Assembly (NCBI GenBank): GCA_964541075.1 | Contig: CAZIPZ010000016.1 | Span: 1-31,499, forward strand | Direction: 5' to 3' | Length of the DNA: 31,499 bases | Source: CAZIPZ01 sp964541075 | Lineage (GTDB): Bacteria > Acidobacteriota > Terriglobia > 20CM-2-55-15 | Shown: positions 7,473 to 15,680 of the stretch, piece after piece | How the letters are laid out: each line of letters opens with the position of its first letter | Position numbering within the stretch: position 1 is the stretch's first letter | Made by a program: the position numbers and the translations under genes | Notes under the pieces: model-generated | What the model saw: only the letters and a program-made list of their open reading frames with translations | The model's database searches: none | What the model was told of the DNA's origin: nothing

Positions 7473-7874
7473 ATGGCACACGATCTGAAGAAGGCAAATC
7501 CGACGTCCATCATTCCCGAGGCGCCCGCCAAGATCACGCGCAAGAAAAAGAAGCCAAAGGAAATCGCCGTCGTCAACCCGGACAACTGCACCGGTTGTGA
7601 AGCCTGTGTCAGCTTCTGCCCGGTCGATTGCATCGAACACACGCCGCGCGACACCGCCGGCGGAGTGAACGTGATCATTTCGAATGTTCAAATTCGGTTT
7701 GATGAATGCATCGGTTGCAAGATCTGCGTTCACGTTTGCGAGAGGATGGCGTGGGACGCGATTGCCATGTATCCCACTGAGCAGGTCGAGGAGTACTTCG
7801 GCATCAAGATCCACGACAAATACGAGGACGCGGTAGCCGCATACGAAGGCCAGCCATCTTCCACGACCTCCTGA
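7473..7874 (+). CDS. 2x[4Fe-4S] ferredoxin coupled to ispH
   Basis: Protein of 133 residues with two complete four-cysteine motifs, CTGCEACVSFCPVDC and CIGCKICVHVC, each closing with its partner to bind [4Fe-4S] clusters, so it is a soluble electron carrier. The spacer between the motifs is longer than in small clostridial ferredoxins. The second motif has CERMAW where a Pro normally follows the last Cys. An N-terminal basic stretch (ITRKKKKPKE) precedes the cluster domain, and the C-terminal tail is acidic. It begins on the base after the ispH stop, so the two are translated from one message. The context suggests it feeds electrons to IspH, which needs ferredoxin or flavodoxin; this role is an inference. 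Confidence 0.88.
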   Translation: MAHDLKKANPTSIIPEAPAKITRKKKKPKEIAVVNPDNCTGCEACVSFCPVDCIEHTPRDTAGGVNVIISNVQIRFDECIGCKICVHVCERMAWDAIAMYPTEQVEEYFGIKIHDKYEDAVAAYEGQPSSTTS

Positions 7875-7898
7875 TCAAGCCGACTTCAAGAAAGCGAT

Positions 7899-8885
7899 TT
7901 ATGGTTCGACTTCTGCAGTCCTCTCCGCGATTGCTTTGATAAGGATTTCGCCGTGGAATCGTCCGTTTTCGATAAATACTTCTCCATTCTGGCGGCCGCC
8001 TACCACTGAACCTGCAAGATAGACGCCCGGAACATTCGTTTCGAAAGTTTCCAGGCTGTACTGAGGTCGCAACGTTTCGTGATCGTAATCGACGCCGAGT
8101 TGGTCGAAAAACTTCATGGTAGGGTGATACCCAGTCAAAGCGAAAACTTGTTGAGCCGGAATTACTCGTGTCGCACCGTTCTGCGAAATCTTCACGTTGC
8201 TGGGATTGATCTGCAGGACGCATGAATTGAAGTACGGGGTGATCTCGCGATTCTTGAAACGATTTTCGATGTCTGGACGAATCCAGTACTTTACAGAGCG
8301 TCCCAGTTCGGCGCCGCGATGAATCAACGAAACTCTAGCTCCTCCACGAAATAGGTCCAAGGCGGCTTCGACAGCAGAGTTCTTTCCTCCAATCACAACG
8401 ACGTCGCGATTGAAGAAAGGATGAGCTTCCGTGTAGTAATGCGACACGTGAGGCAGATCCTCGCCGCCAACCTGGAGATAATTGGGGTTGTCATAGTAAC
8501 CAATCGAAAGCACCACGTTTCGGGTTTCATAGATCGCTGAAGGTGTCTGCACTCGGAAGACATAATTCGCTCGGCGCTCAATGCGGAGAACTTCCTCATA
8601 TTGGCGCACGTCAAGTTTGTAAGCTTCAACTGCCTTGCGGTAGTACTTGAGCGCCTCGTTTCGCGTCGGCTTCTCCCTTTCTGAAACGAGCGGCAGACCT
8701 CCGATCTCAAGCAGTTCGGGAGTTGTAAAGAAGATCATCTGGGTGGGGAAGTGAAAGATCGAATTTGTGATGCAGCCCTTTTCCAGCACGACATGAGTGA
8801 GTTTTCGTCTCTTCGCCTCTATCGCGGATGCAAGGCCGGCCGGTCCCCCTCCCACTACGACGACATCGAGTAAATCTTTACTCAT
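7899..8885 (-). CDS. YpdA-like FAD/NAD(P) disulfide reductase
   Basis: Flavoprotein of 328 residues of the thioredoxin-reductase-like YpdA family, in Firmicutes the NADPH-dependent bacillithiol disulfide reductase. Seen: FAD-binding VVVGGGPAGLAS at the N-terminus, Cys38 in LEKGCITNSI, a second Rossmann motif VVVIGGKNSAVEAAL for NAD(P)H, and a C-terminal FAD motif VPGVYLAGSVVGG. There is no CxxC redox pair. To my knowledge YpdA of Staphylococcus has Cys in the position where this protein has Ala (GGGPAG), so a bacillithiol role is uncertain. The ATG at 8883-8885 overlaps the dapF stop by one base (TGATG); the 25-residue upstream extension lies inside dapF and is a shadow. It is the last gene of the directon. 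Confidence 0.82.
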   Translation of the reverse strand: MSKDLLDVVVVGGGPAGLASAIEAKRRKLTHVVLEKGCITNSIFHFPTQMIFFTTPELLEIGGLPLVSEREKPTRNEALKYYRKAVEAYKLDVRQYEEVLRIERRANYVFRVQTPSAIYETRNVVLSIGYYDNPNYLQVGGEDLPHVSHYYTEAHPFFNRDVVVIGGKNSAVEAALDLFRGGARVSLIHRGAELGRSVKYWIRPDIENRFKNREITPYFNSCVLQINPSNVKISQNGATRVIPAQQVFALTGYHPTMKFFDQLGVDYDHETLRPQYSLETFETNVPGVYLAGSVVGGRQNGEVFIENGRFHGEILIKAIAERTAEVEP

Positions 8886-9709
8886 CACGCTTCCAGATAG
8901 TCCCCTTCGGCAACGACATTGGCGGTGGATGTCAGTTTCAGTCGTCCGTTCTCCGGCCACTCCACCAGCAGCTTTCCCGCCTTCGTATGCACGGTGACAA
9001 CGCGATCGGTCTTGTCATTCAACACCGATGCCACCGTCGCTCCGCACGATCCGGTTCCTGACGCCCATGTCGCTCCGACGCCCCTTTCCCAAAACAACAC
9101 TTCAATTTCGTGGCGGTTCAGGACGTGGACGAATTCAACGTTTGTTCGATTCGGAAAAGCGGGATGGACCTCGAGTTGAGGTCCAATGCTTTCGACGTAA
9201 GAGTCCGAAAGTTCGTCCACAAAAATCGAACAGTGCGGGTTTCCCGTGGCGCAGGCCGTGATCACCACGACTTTGCCATTCACCGTCAGCGGGAAGTTTA
9301 CAATTCTCGTGACCGCCCCGTGTGCGATGAATGGGATCTTCTCCGGCTCAGTTTCGGGAAAGCCCATGTCCGCTTCGTATTGTTCACCCACTTGACGGAG
9401 CTTGTATATACCGGACACTGTTTCGAGAACGATTTCGTCGTTCTTCCATCGCCCGGATTCGATCAAGTAGGCCGCCGCACAGCGCAATCCATTGCCTGAA
9501 CACTCCGCTTCGCTGCCGTCGCGGTTGAAAATGCGCAATTGAAACGAGTCTTTAGACTGAAGCCACAGGATCAGTCCATCGGCGCCGACGCCAAAATTGC
9601 GATTGCAAATCCGCCGGGCAAGGTCAGGGAAATCCGAAGGAATCGTCGAACCACTCTCAACGAGGATGAAGTCATTGCCTAGCGCCTGGGTTTTTACAAA
9701 ACGAATCAC
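8885..9709 (-). CDS. dapF: diaminopimelate epimerase
   Basis: Converts LL- to meso-diaminopimelate for lysine and peptidoglycan synthesis, in the cytoplasm, without cofactor. The 274-residue length is standard. The two catalytic cysteines are Cys70 (EAECSGNGLRCAAAYL) and Cys222 (SGTGSCGATVASV). Further family motifs are the N-terminal KTQALGNDFILVE, FGVGADGLI and ATGNPHCSIFVD. The ATG overlaps the stop of the MgtC-like gene by four bases (ATGA) and its own stop overlaps the next start, so translation is probably coupled. No other lysine genes are in the window. Confidence 0.96.
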   Translation of the reverse strand: MIRFVKTQALGNDFILVESGSTIPSDFPDLARRICNRNFGVGADGLILWLQSKDSFQLRIFNRDGSEAECSGNGLRCAAAYLIESGRWKNDEIVLETVSGIYKLRQVGEQYEADMGFPETEPEKIPFIAHGAVTRIVNFPLTVNGKVVVITACATGNPHCSIFVDELSDSYVESIGPQLEVHPAFPNRTNVEFVHVLNRHEIEVLFWERGVGATWASGTGSCGATVASVLNDKTDRVVTVHTKAGKLLVEWPENGRLKLTSTANVVAEGDYLEA

Positions 9710-10401
9710 TCCGTCCTCCGCGCCTCGCTGGCCCCATCGCCTGTAGCTGCCGCCAAGTCCCCAGAGTTGCTGGTCTCAATCTTCGTGATTTCGGGTACTT
9801 CAGACAGTTTTTCCATAATCTTTAGATTCGTGTCTCGGGGAACAAAGAGATTGAACCCGACTCGATAGTTTGTGGCCTGCTTCTGAAAGTTAAAGCTGGC
9901 GCCCGTCACAGAGCAATCCCGAAGCACCTTGCTTATGGAGGGCAGGGCCTGATTGAGATTCGTAACGATTAACGAGTAGTTGAACGATCGCTTACCTTGA
10001 ATTTTGTCTTCAATCATGGACAAGAAATACAAAGTCACGACGCTCATCGCTGTGGCGAACACCGCGACGCCGTACATTGAGGATCCTAATGCCATTCCAA
10101 CACCAGCCACGACCCAGATGGTTGCAGCTGTGGTCAGCCCACGCACGAAACCGTGCGAATGGAGGACTGCGCCCGCGCCCAGAAAGCCGATCCCCGAAAT
10201 AATCTGCGCCGCAATTCGCGTGGGATCTCCGCCTAAAATCTGAGCCACACGCGTCGATATGCTCATGAATAGAGTGGAGCCGACGCAGATCAAGATGTTG
10301 GTCCTCAGGCCCGCTGGCTTGTCCCGGAACTCGCGCTCGAGACCGATGATGCCGCCCAGCACGGCGGCAAGTAACAATTTGAACGCGATCGACAAATCCA
10401 T
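9706..10401 (-). CDS. MgtC/SapB family membrane protein
   Basis: Inner-membrane protein of 231 residues. MgtC relatives act in magnesium limitation and virulence in Salmonella; many relatives are uncharacterised. The N-terminal 130 residues carry four to five hydrophobic segments with family motifs LGGIIGLEREFRDKPAGLRT, ISGIGFLGAGAVLH and RGLTTAATIWV. The soluble C-terminal region (about 140-215) resembles the ACT-like extension of larger MgtC proteins. Upstream of the ATG are AGAGGA (about 14 bases away) and GAGAGA nearer the start. The gap to the kinase gene before it is 37 bases, and it overlaps dapF by four bases. Confidence 0.9.
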   Translation of the reverse strand: MDLSIAFKLLLAAVLGGIIGLEREFRDKPAGLRTNILICVGSTLFMSISTRVAQILGGDPTRIAAQIISGIGFLGAGAVLHSHGFVRGLTTAATIWVVAGVGMALGSSMYGVAVFATAMSVVTLYFLSMIEDKIQGKRSFNYSLIVTNLNQALPSISKVLRDCSVTGASFNFQKQATNYRVGFNLFVPRDTNLKIMEKLSEVPEITKIETSNSGDLAAATGDGASEARRTE

Positions 10402-10438
10402 TATCTATTCTCTCAAATTTCCTCTGTAACGACGCCGA

Positions 10439-11353
10439 CTACAGTTCCTCGAAATGAGTCAGATGCTTGAACTGCCTGAACCGCTCGTCGATTTCGGTTC
10501 GCGCAAGGTTGGTGAGTCTGTTCAAGCTGAACTGTTCGACGTTGAACGAAGCCATTACTGACCCAAAAATGATGCTGCGCCTGAAGGCGCGGTCGTTGAC
10601 CTCGCCTGCGTGTGCAAGCGCGCCCATAAAACCTCCGGCGAAAGAATCTCCGGCGCCGGTGGGATCGAATACTTCTTCTAAGGGATAGGCTGGCGCGCCA
10701 AAAACGGACTTGCCCGTAAACATGAGGACGCCATACTCGCCCCGTTTGACGATCAGCGTCTTCGGCCCCATCGCGAGCACTTTGTTAGCCGCCTTGATCA
10801 GGTTCGCTTCGTTAGCGAGCATTCGGGTTTCACCGTCATTGATGATGAGAATATCTACATGCTGAATCGTCCTTTTCACCGCGTCGGACTTGCCCTGGAT
10901 CCAAAAATTCATGCTGTCGCACGCGACGATGCGCGGCCGTTTGATTTGCTGCAGCACTTTCAGCTGTAGCTCAGGATCGATATTCCCAAGAAAGACATAT
11001 TCGGATTCGCGATGGGATTCCGGAATCGCCGGATCAAATGTTTCAAAGACGTTGAGCTGGGTGTCAAGCGTCCGGGCTTCATTCAAGTCGTAACCGTACT
11101 CACCCTTCCATCGAAAAGTTTTTCCTGAAGTGCGCGTGAGCCCTTCGGTGTCGATCTTGTGCTTCCGGAAGACGTCCATGTGACTGTCGCTAAAATCGCT
11201 GCCCACAACTGCCACCACCTTGACCGGCGAAAAATAGCTTGCGGAAACCGAAAAGTATGTCGCCGATCCCCCCAAAATCTCATCAGCCTTGCCGAAAGGG
11301 GTTGTGACGGAATCAAAAGCCACCGATCCGACCACCAGAATGGATGCGCTCAT
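10439..11353 (-). CDS. PfkB family sugar or nucleoside kinase
   Basis: ATP-dependent kinase of the ribokinase fold, 304 residues. N-terminal VGSVAFDSV and GGSATYFSVSASYF are the substrate-side motifs. DPTGAGDSFAGGFMGALA near residue 235 is PfkB signature 2, with the catalytic Asp and anion hole (GAGD). Substrate is not predictable from sequence alone. The neighbouring MTA phosphorylase suggests a purine-nucleoside or pentose derivative, but this is only contextual. Its ATG overlaps the stop of the CPBP gene by four bases. Confidence 0.9.
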   Translation of the reverse strand: MSASILVVGSVAFDSVTTPFGKADEILGGSATYFSVSASYFSPVKVVAVVGSDFSDSHMDVFRKHKIDTEGLTRTSGKTFRWKGEYGYDLNEARTLDTQLNVFETFDPAIPESHRESEYVFLGNIDPELQLKVLQQIKRPRIVACDSMNFWIQGKSDAVKRTIQHVDILIINDGETRMLANEANLIKAANKVLAMGPKTLIVKRGEYGVLMFTGKSVFGAPAYPLEEVFDPTGAGDSFAGGFMGALAHAGEVNDRAFRRSIIFGSVMASFNVEQFSLNRLTNLARTEIDERFRQFKHLTHFEEL

Positions 11354-12195
11354 TTGAAATTACCTCGATGAAGAGAAATAGCTGTTCCTGCGAAAATCAG
11401 CGTCGCCAGGAGGCCGCCCTCAGGGCCGTATGCCCCTCCTAATATTAAGTCGTTGCCCATTGCGTTTGTCTTCCACAATGAGGGAATGTCCAGGCCGGAC
11501 AGCGGAAATCCGAGGATAAAGCCGATGCCTACGTTCCAGGCGACATGGATTCCATAGGGAAGCCAGAGGCTTCGCGTTCGAAGATACGCTATCGACAATA
11601 AGACTCCCGCCAGTAATGTGTTCGCCGTTCCAATGGCCGAGGCATTCGGATTGGACATGTGAAGTGCACCGAAAATCGCCGACATCAGGAGCACGGCCGG
11701 CCATGCTCCCATGCCTTGAATAAGCGCCTGAAAAGGATATCCGCGAAAAACCATTTCTTCATTGGCGGCTGCAATCCATAGCAGTCCTACAGTTATAGCG
11801 AGCCGTGCAGGTGTGGCCATACTGGCAGCCCACTCGACGCTCAAACGTCCGAGTATGGCTGAAGCGACCGCAAGTGTGAGCAGCATGACCGCGGCCATTC
11901 CCAGTCCGACGAGAAAATGCCGGCGCCACCTTGGATTGAATCCGACGCCGAATGCGGATAAGGGCCGATGATCCACAAAGCGCGCCATCAGGCTCGTCGC
12001 AGTGGCGGCGGGGATCAGGAGAACAATGGAATTTAGAGCAAGGACCGTGAGTTCGTCGCGGGGCAGAGCGGTCTGTGAGTATATTGCCGAGACCAATAGC
12101 GCCGCCGCGACATACACGATCAGGAAAATGATAGCGTATGCGACGAACTTCCATCCTGACCTTAACTCCAGGTCGGCATTCAGCAAGACACCCAT
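11350..12195 (-). CDS. CPBP family intramembrane metalloprotease
   Basis: Polytopic membrane protein of 281 residues, about seven to eight hydrophobic segments. The CPBP (CAAX protease/bacteriocin-processing, ABI) motifs are present: Glu146-Glu147 and Arg151 in NEEMVFRGYPF, His179 in IFGALHMSNP, and His217 and Asn221 in IHVAWN. These form the presumed zinc site in the membrane. Bacterial substrates of the family are mostly unknown; some members give bacteriocin self-immunity. No ribosome binding site is seen before the ATG. It follows mtnP by 70 bases of featureless sequence. Confidence 0.9.
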   Translation of the reverse strand: MGVLLNADLELRSGWKFVAYAIIFLIVYVAAALLVSAIYSQTALPRDELTVLALNSIVLLIPAATATSLMARFVDHRPLSAFGVGFNPRWRRHFLVGLGMAAVMLLTLAVASAILGRLSVEWAASMATPARLAITVGLLWIAAANEEMVFRGYPFQALIQGMGAWPAVLLMSAIFGALHMSNPNASAIGTANTLLAGVLLSIAYLRTRSLWLPYGIHVAWNVGIGFILGFPLSGLDIPSLWKTNAMGNDLILGGAYGPEGGLLATLIFAGTAISLHRGNFK

Positions 12196-12265
12196 AGGAG
12201 ATTTCGGATTGCAGCTCGGATTTCGAAGACCCGGTCCTTTCGCAACGAACTCGAAAGCCCCCCGG

Positions 12266-13129
12266 TCAGATGTACTTTTTCAGAAGAAGATCCAGCTTCG
12301 CCTTCGTTCCTTCCGGCGCTTTTCTTAAATCCGTGAGAATCGCGTGTTTCAGAGCGTTCCGGCATTTGCAGGTGCTTTCCATCGGAAGCCTCTTCACAGA
12401 CGCCCGGATGATTTTTTGAGCGTTCTCGCTGTTCTTATTGAGATTCTGGATGATCTCGGCGACTGTCACGGCGTCGTGCTGTGGATGCCAGCAGTCGTAA
12501 TCGGTTACGAGCGCGAGCGTCGTGTAACACATCTCGGCTTCTCGAGCTAGTTTGGCTTCCTGAAGATTGGTCATTCCAATAATGTCCATTCCCCAGCTAC
12601 GATAAACGTTGGATTCAGCCTTGGTTGAAAACTGGGGTCCCTCCATGCAAACGTAAGTCCCGCCCCGTTTGATCCTAATGTCGACGTCCTGGCCGGCATT
12701 TTGAATAATATCGGCCAACTGCGGGCAGATGGGATCTCCAAAGGTGACATGCGCGACAATGCCGTCGCCGAAGAAGGTGGAAACGCGGCTCTTTGTCCGA
12801 TCGTAGAACTGCTCGGGGATCACGATGTCCAACGGCCGAAGTTCTTCTTTTAGAGATCCCACTGCGCTTGCCGAAAGCATCCATTCAACACCCAGCTTTT
12901 TGAAACCATAAATGTTGGCTCGAAAATTCAGCTCCGACGGAGAAATGGTGTGATTGCGGTTGTGCCGCGCGAGAAAGGCGACACGTCTTCCGTCGAGAGT
13001 TCCAATGCGGTAAGCGTCTGAAGGACTTCCGAAGGGGGTGTCGATCTGAACTTCTTCCAACGCGGTCAATCCATCCATTTGATACAGACCGCTGCCGCCG
13101 ATGATTCCAATCCTGACGTTATTTTCCAT
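12266..13129 (-). CDS. mtnP: S-methyl-5'-thioadenosine phosphorylase
   Basis: Phosphorolyses 5'-methylthioadenosine, a by-product of polyamine and other SAM reactions, to adenine and 5-methylthioribose-1-phosphate. At 287 residues it has the family length. Motifs: IGIIGGSGLYQMDG (phosphate loop), FLARHNRNHTISPSELN, and GMTNLQEAKLAREAEMCY followed by TDYDCWHPQHDAV. The paired aspartates of TDYD bind the adenine base in human MTAP and distinguish MTA phosphorylase from guanosine/inosine enzymes. The C-terminal region with CKCRNAL is unremarkable. The start overlaps the epimerase gene by 11 bases. No other methionine-salvage gene is in the window. Confidence 0.93.
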   Translation of the reverse strand: MENNVRIGIIGGSGLYQMDGLTALEEVQIDTPFGSPSDAYRIGTLDGRRVAFLARHNRNHTISPSELNFRANIYGFKKLGVEWMLSASAVGSLKEELRPLDIVIPEQFYDRTKSRVSTFFGDGIVAHVTFGDPICPQLADIIQNAGQDVDIRIKRGGTYVCMEGPQFSTKAESNVYRSWGMDIIGMTNLQEAKLAREAEMCYTTLALVTDYDCWHPQHDAVTVAEIIQNLNKNSENAQKIIRASVKRLPMESTCKCRNALKHAILTDLRKAPEGTKAKLDLLLKKYI

Positions 13130-13517
13130 GTTCCACGAGCTCCAGCAAGACTCCGTGAATTGACGAAGGGTGTATGAACGCGATGCGTGTGTTGTGCGCC
13201 CCTTTTCTGGGTGAAGAATCGATCAACCGCGTTCCATTCGCCTTGAGGCGCTCAAGCGCTTCTTCAATATTGTCCACACGTAGAGCGATATGATGAATAC
13301 CTTCCCCACGCTTCGCCATGAATTTTTCGATTGGAGAATCGGAATCCGACGGCTCCAGGAGTTCAATTCTGCTTTCGCCTGCCTTGAGCATGGCCACCCG
13401 GACTCCTTGGTCGTCTACGTTATCGTATCCCAAAACGCTGAGACCAATAGCGTCCTCGTATACGTGAATCGCGTCTGCGATGGAGCGAACAGCGATGCCA
13501 ATGTGATCGATTTTCAT
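13119..13517 (-). CDS. mce: methylmalonyl-CoA epimerase
   Basis: Interconverts the (S) and (R) forms of methylmalonyl-CoA between propionyl-CoA carboxylase and methylmalonyl-CoA mutase. VOC-fold protein of 132 residues, normal length. Expected metal ligands: His5 (KIDHIGIAV), Glu52 (RIELLEP), one of His75/His76 (GIHHIALRV) and Glu126 (HGVLLELVE). The ATG overlaps the meaB stop by four bases. Co-location with meaB supports this reaction over other VOC functions. Confidence 0.93.
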   Translation of the reverse strand: MKIDHIGIAVRSIADAIHVYEDAIGLSVLGYDNVDDQGVRVAMLKAGESRIELLEPSDSDSPIEKFMAKRGEGIHHIALRVDNIEEALERLKANGTRLIDSSPRKGAHNTRIAFIHPSSIHGVLLELVEHGK

Positions 13518-14473
13518 GATGTGAGCCTTTCGAATCTTGAAGAGCGAATGATTTGATCCACTATGGAATAGGGATCTTTCTTCCGTTCGGCGATTTCCTC
13601 GACGAGTTGATTCAGCCCGCCGTCTGGAAAAACGTCGTGGAGAGCCTGATCCACGAGGCGTTCTTCAAGGAGAGCCAGGAGCCGCTGTCGCGCCGCGAGG
13701 CGCTTCTTTTCGCCTCGAACCGAGCTGCGCTCAAAAAATTCCGTGCAGCGTCCAATGCTTTCCACGAGCTCAGAAACACCCTCATCCTCTGTAGCAATGG
13801 TTTTTACGATTGGCGGCGTCCAGTCATCCGCTCGGTGAGCAAGGGAGAGCATTGCAATCACAGCGCGCTCGACCTTTTCGACGCCGGGTTGGTCGCATTT
13901 GTTGATTACGAAGATGTCCCCGATCTCCATGATCCCGGCTTTTAGCGCCTGAATGTCGTCACCCATGCCGGGCACGAGAACCACAATCGAGACGTCTGCC
14001 ACCTTTACAATGTCGATTTCGTCCTGTCCGACGCCGACGGTTTCGACGATGACCGGATCCTTCCCCGCCGCGTCCAGTACAGTGACAACATCCGCCGTCG
14101 CCGCCGCCAGTCCACCCAGACGGCCCCGGGTGGCCATGCTTCGAATGAAGACTCCGGCATCGACCTCCCTCGCCTGCATTCGGATGCGATCACCGAGGAT
14201 GGCGCCTCCGCTGAACGGACTGCTGGGATCCACTGCAACGACGCCGAGGACGCATCCCCGAGCCCGATATTTAGCTGTCAGACGATCCACGAGCGAGCTC
14301 TTACCGACCCCCGGGCTTCCCGTCACGCCAACGACTGTCGCTTTTCCGGTGTGTGGAAACAATGTCTGCAGTATCCGAAGGCATTCCGGCGCTCGGTTTT
14401 CCACGAGGCTGATCAGCCGCGCCAGAGCGCGCGTTTCTCCCTTGAAAAATTGTTCAAGCAGTTCGTCAGGCAT
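13514..14473 (-). CDS. meaB: methylmalonyl-CoA mutase-associated GTPase MeaB
   Basis: G3E-type GTPase that gates delivery of, and protects, the B12 cofactor of methylmalonyl-CoA mutase. Walker A is GVTGSPGVGKSSLVD (residues 49-63). The MeaB/ArgK signature is VAVDPSSPFSGGAILGDRIR, followed by FIRSMATRGRLGG, VETVGVGQDE and the NKCD guanine motif. I start at the ATG 14471-14473 (319 residues, MPDELLEQFFKG). The frame extends to 14572, but that stretch has no family similarity and would overlap the preceding dehydrogenase. The mutase itself is not in the window. Confidence 0.94.
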   Translation of the reverse strand: MPDELLEQFFKGETRALARLISLVENRAPECLRILQTLFPHTGKATVVGVTGSPGVGKSSLVDRLTAKYRARGCVLGVVAVDPSSPFSGGAILGDRIRMQAREVDAGVFIRSMATRGRLGGLAAATADVVTVLDAAGKDPVIVETVGVGQDEIDIVKVADVSIVVLVPGMGDDIQALKAGIMEIGDIFVINKCDQPGVEKVERAVIAMLSLAHRADDWTPPIVKTIATEDEGVSELVESIGRCTEFFERSSVRGEKKRLAARQRLLALLEERLVDQALHDVFPDGGLNQLVEEIAERKKDPYSIVDQIIRSSRFERLTS

Positions 14474-14505
14474 GAACAGTAAATCGGCGCGGATTCCTGG
14501 TCTTC

Positions 14506-15645
14506 CTACTTCAGGATTTCCCTCGCGATCACAAGCCGTTGGATTTCGCTCGTTCCTTCGCCGATAGTGCAAAGTTTAACGTCGCGGTAGTACTTCTCGG
14601 CAGGATATTCCTTAATGTAGCCGTAGCCTCCGTGAATCTGTACGCATTCGTTCGCCACGCGGACCGCCACTTCCCCCGCGTACAGTTTGGCCATGGAGGA
14701 TTGTTCGGTTGTCTTCATGCCGCGGTCCTTCATCCATGCGGCTCGATACGTCAATAAACGCGCCGCATCAATTTCAGTAGCCATGTCGGCAAGCTTGAAT
14801 TGGATCGCCTGGAATTCGGATATGGGCTTGCCGAACTGTTTTCGCTGCATTGCGTAATGAAGTGCCGCTTCGTATGCGCCTTGCGCCATTCCGAGGGCGA
14901 GTGCGGCAATGCTGATCCTGCCGCCATCCAGAACCTTCAGTGCGTCGACAAATCCTTGGCCGGGGTCTCCCAGAAGGTTTTCCTTGGGCACTCGGCAATC
15001 CTCGAATATCACGGTTGAGGTATCGCTGGCGCGCAGACCAAGTTTGTTTTCTTTTTTGCCGGCGTGAAAACCCGGCATGCCCTTTTCCAGGATGAATGCC
15101 GAGATGCCGTGATGTCCCGCAGTCTTGTCCGTCACGGCCATGGCCACGCAAAGGTCACCGTATGTTCCGTGGGTGGTGAAGGTCTTCTGGCCGTTCAACA
15201 CCCATGAATCTCCATCCAGTCGCGCAGTGGTTTGCGTTCCGCCGGCATCGCTGCCGGCTTCAGGCTCAGTCAGGCTCCACGCACCAAGCTTGTCGCCTTT
15301 GGCCAATGGAACTACGAAGCGCCTCTTCTGATCTTCGTTGCCTGCGGTGAAGATGTGACCGGTGCACAACGAATTGTGAGCAGCGACGGAAATGCCAATC
15401 GAACCGTCCACACGGGAGAGTTCCTCCACAATTGCGACATATTCCGAGTATCCGAGGCCTGCTCCTCCGTAGGCGGAAGGAATAAGGATGCCCATGAACC
15501 CCAGGTCCGCGAGTTTCTTGAGGACATCGCGGGGGAAGATCTGTTGCTCATCCCATTCCATGACGTGCGGACGAATTTCGGCGTCGGCGAATTCGCGCAC
15601 AATACGCCTGATTTCCATCAGCTCTTCGCTGTGGCTGAAATCCAT
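14506..15645 (-). CDS. acyl-CoA dehydrogenase
   Basis: FAD-dependent dehydrogenase of 379 residues introducing the alpha-beta double bond in acyl-CoA and passing electrons to ETF. Motifs: AWSLTEPEAGSDAGG (substrate/FAD), QRKQFGKPISEFQAIQFKLA, and the C-terminal QIHGGYGYIKEYPAEKYYRD. The catalytic Glu363 lies in GEGTSEIQR, in the position of short- and medium-chain enzymes. Linkage with meaB and mce suggests branched-chain amino acid or short-chain acyl-CoA catabolism feeding propionyl-CoA. A G-rich stretch lies four bases before the ATG. It is the first gene of the nine-gene directon. Confidence 0.93.
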   Translation of the reverse strand: MDFSHSEELMEIRRIVREFADAEIRPHVMEWDEQQIFPRDVLKKLADLGFMGILIPSAYGGAGLGYSEYVAIVEELSRVDGSIGISVAAHNSLCTGHIFTAGNEDQKRRFVVPLAKGDKLGAWSLTEPEAGSDAGGTQTTARLDGDSWVLNGQKTFTTHGTYGDLCVAMAVTDKTAGHHGISAFILEKGMPGFHAGKKENKLGLRASDTSTVIFEDCRVPKENLLGDPGQGFVDALKVLDGGRISIAALALGMAQGAYEAALHYAMQRKQFGKPISEFQAIQFKLADMATEIDAARLLTYRAAWMKDRGMKTTEQSSMAKLYAGEVAVRVANECVQIHGGYGYIKEYPAEKYYRDVKLCTIGEGTSEIQRLVIAREILK

Positions 15646-15680
15646 AAAACCCCCGAACTAATCCTTAAGGACCAACGCAT

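Noticed and set aside
8886..8960. 25-residue extension of the YpdA-like protein
   Set aside because: It lies within dapF, and the ATG at 8885 directly precedes the FAD-binding motif.
14474..14572. 33-residue extension of MeaB
   Set aside because: It overlaps the acyl-CoA dehydrogenase gene and lacks MeaB similarity.
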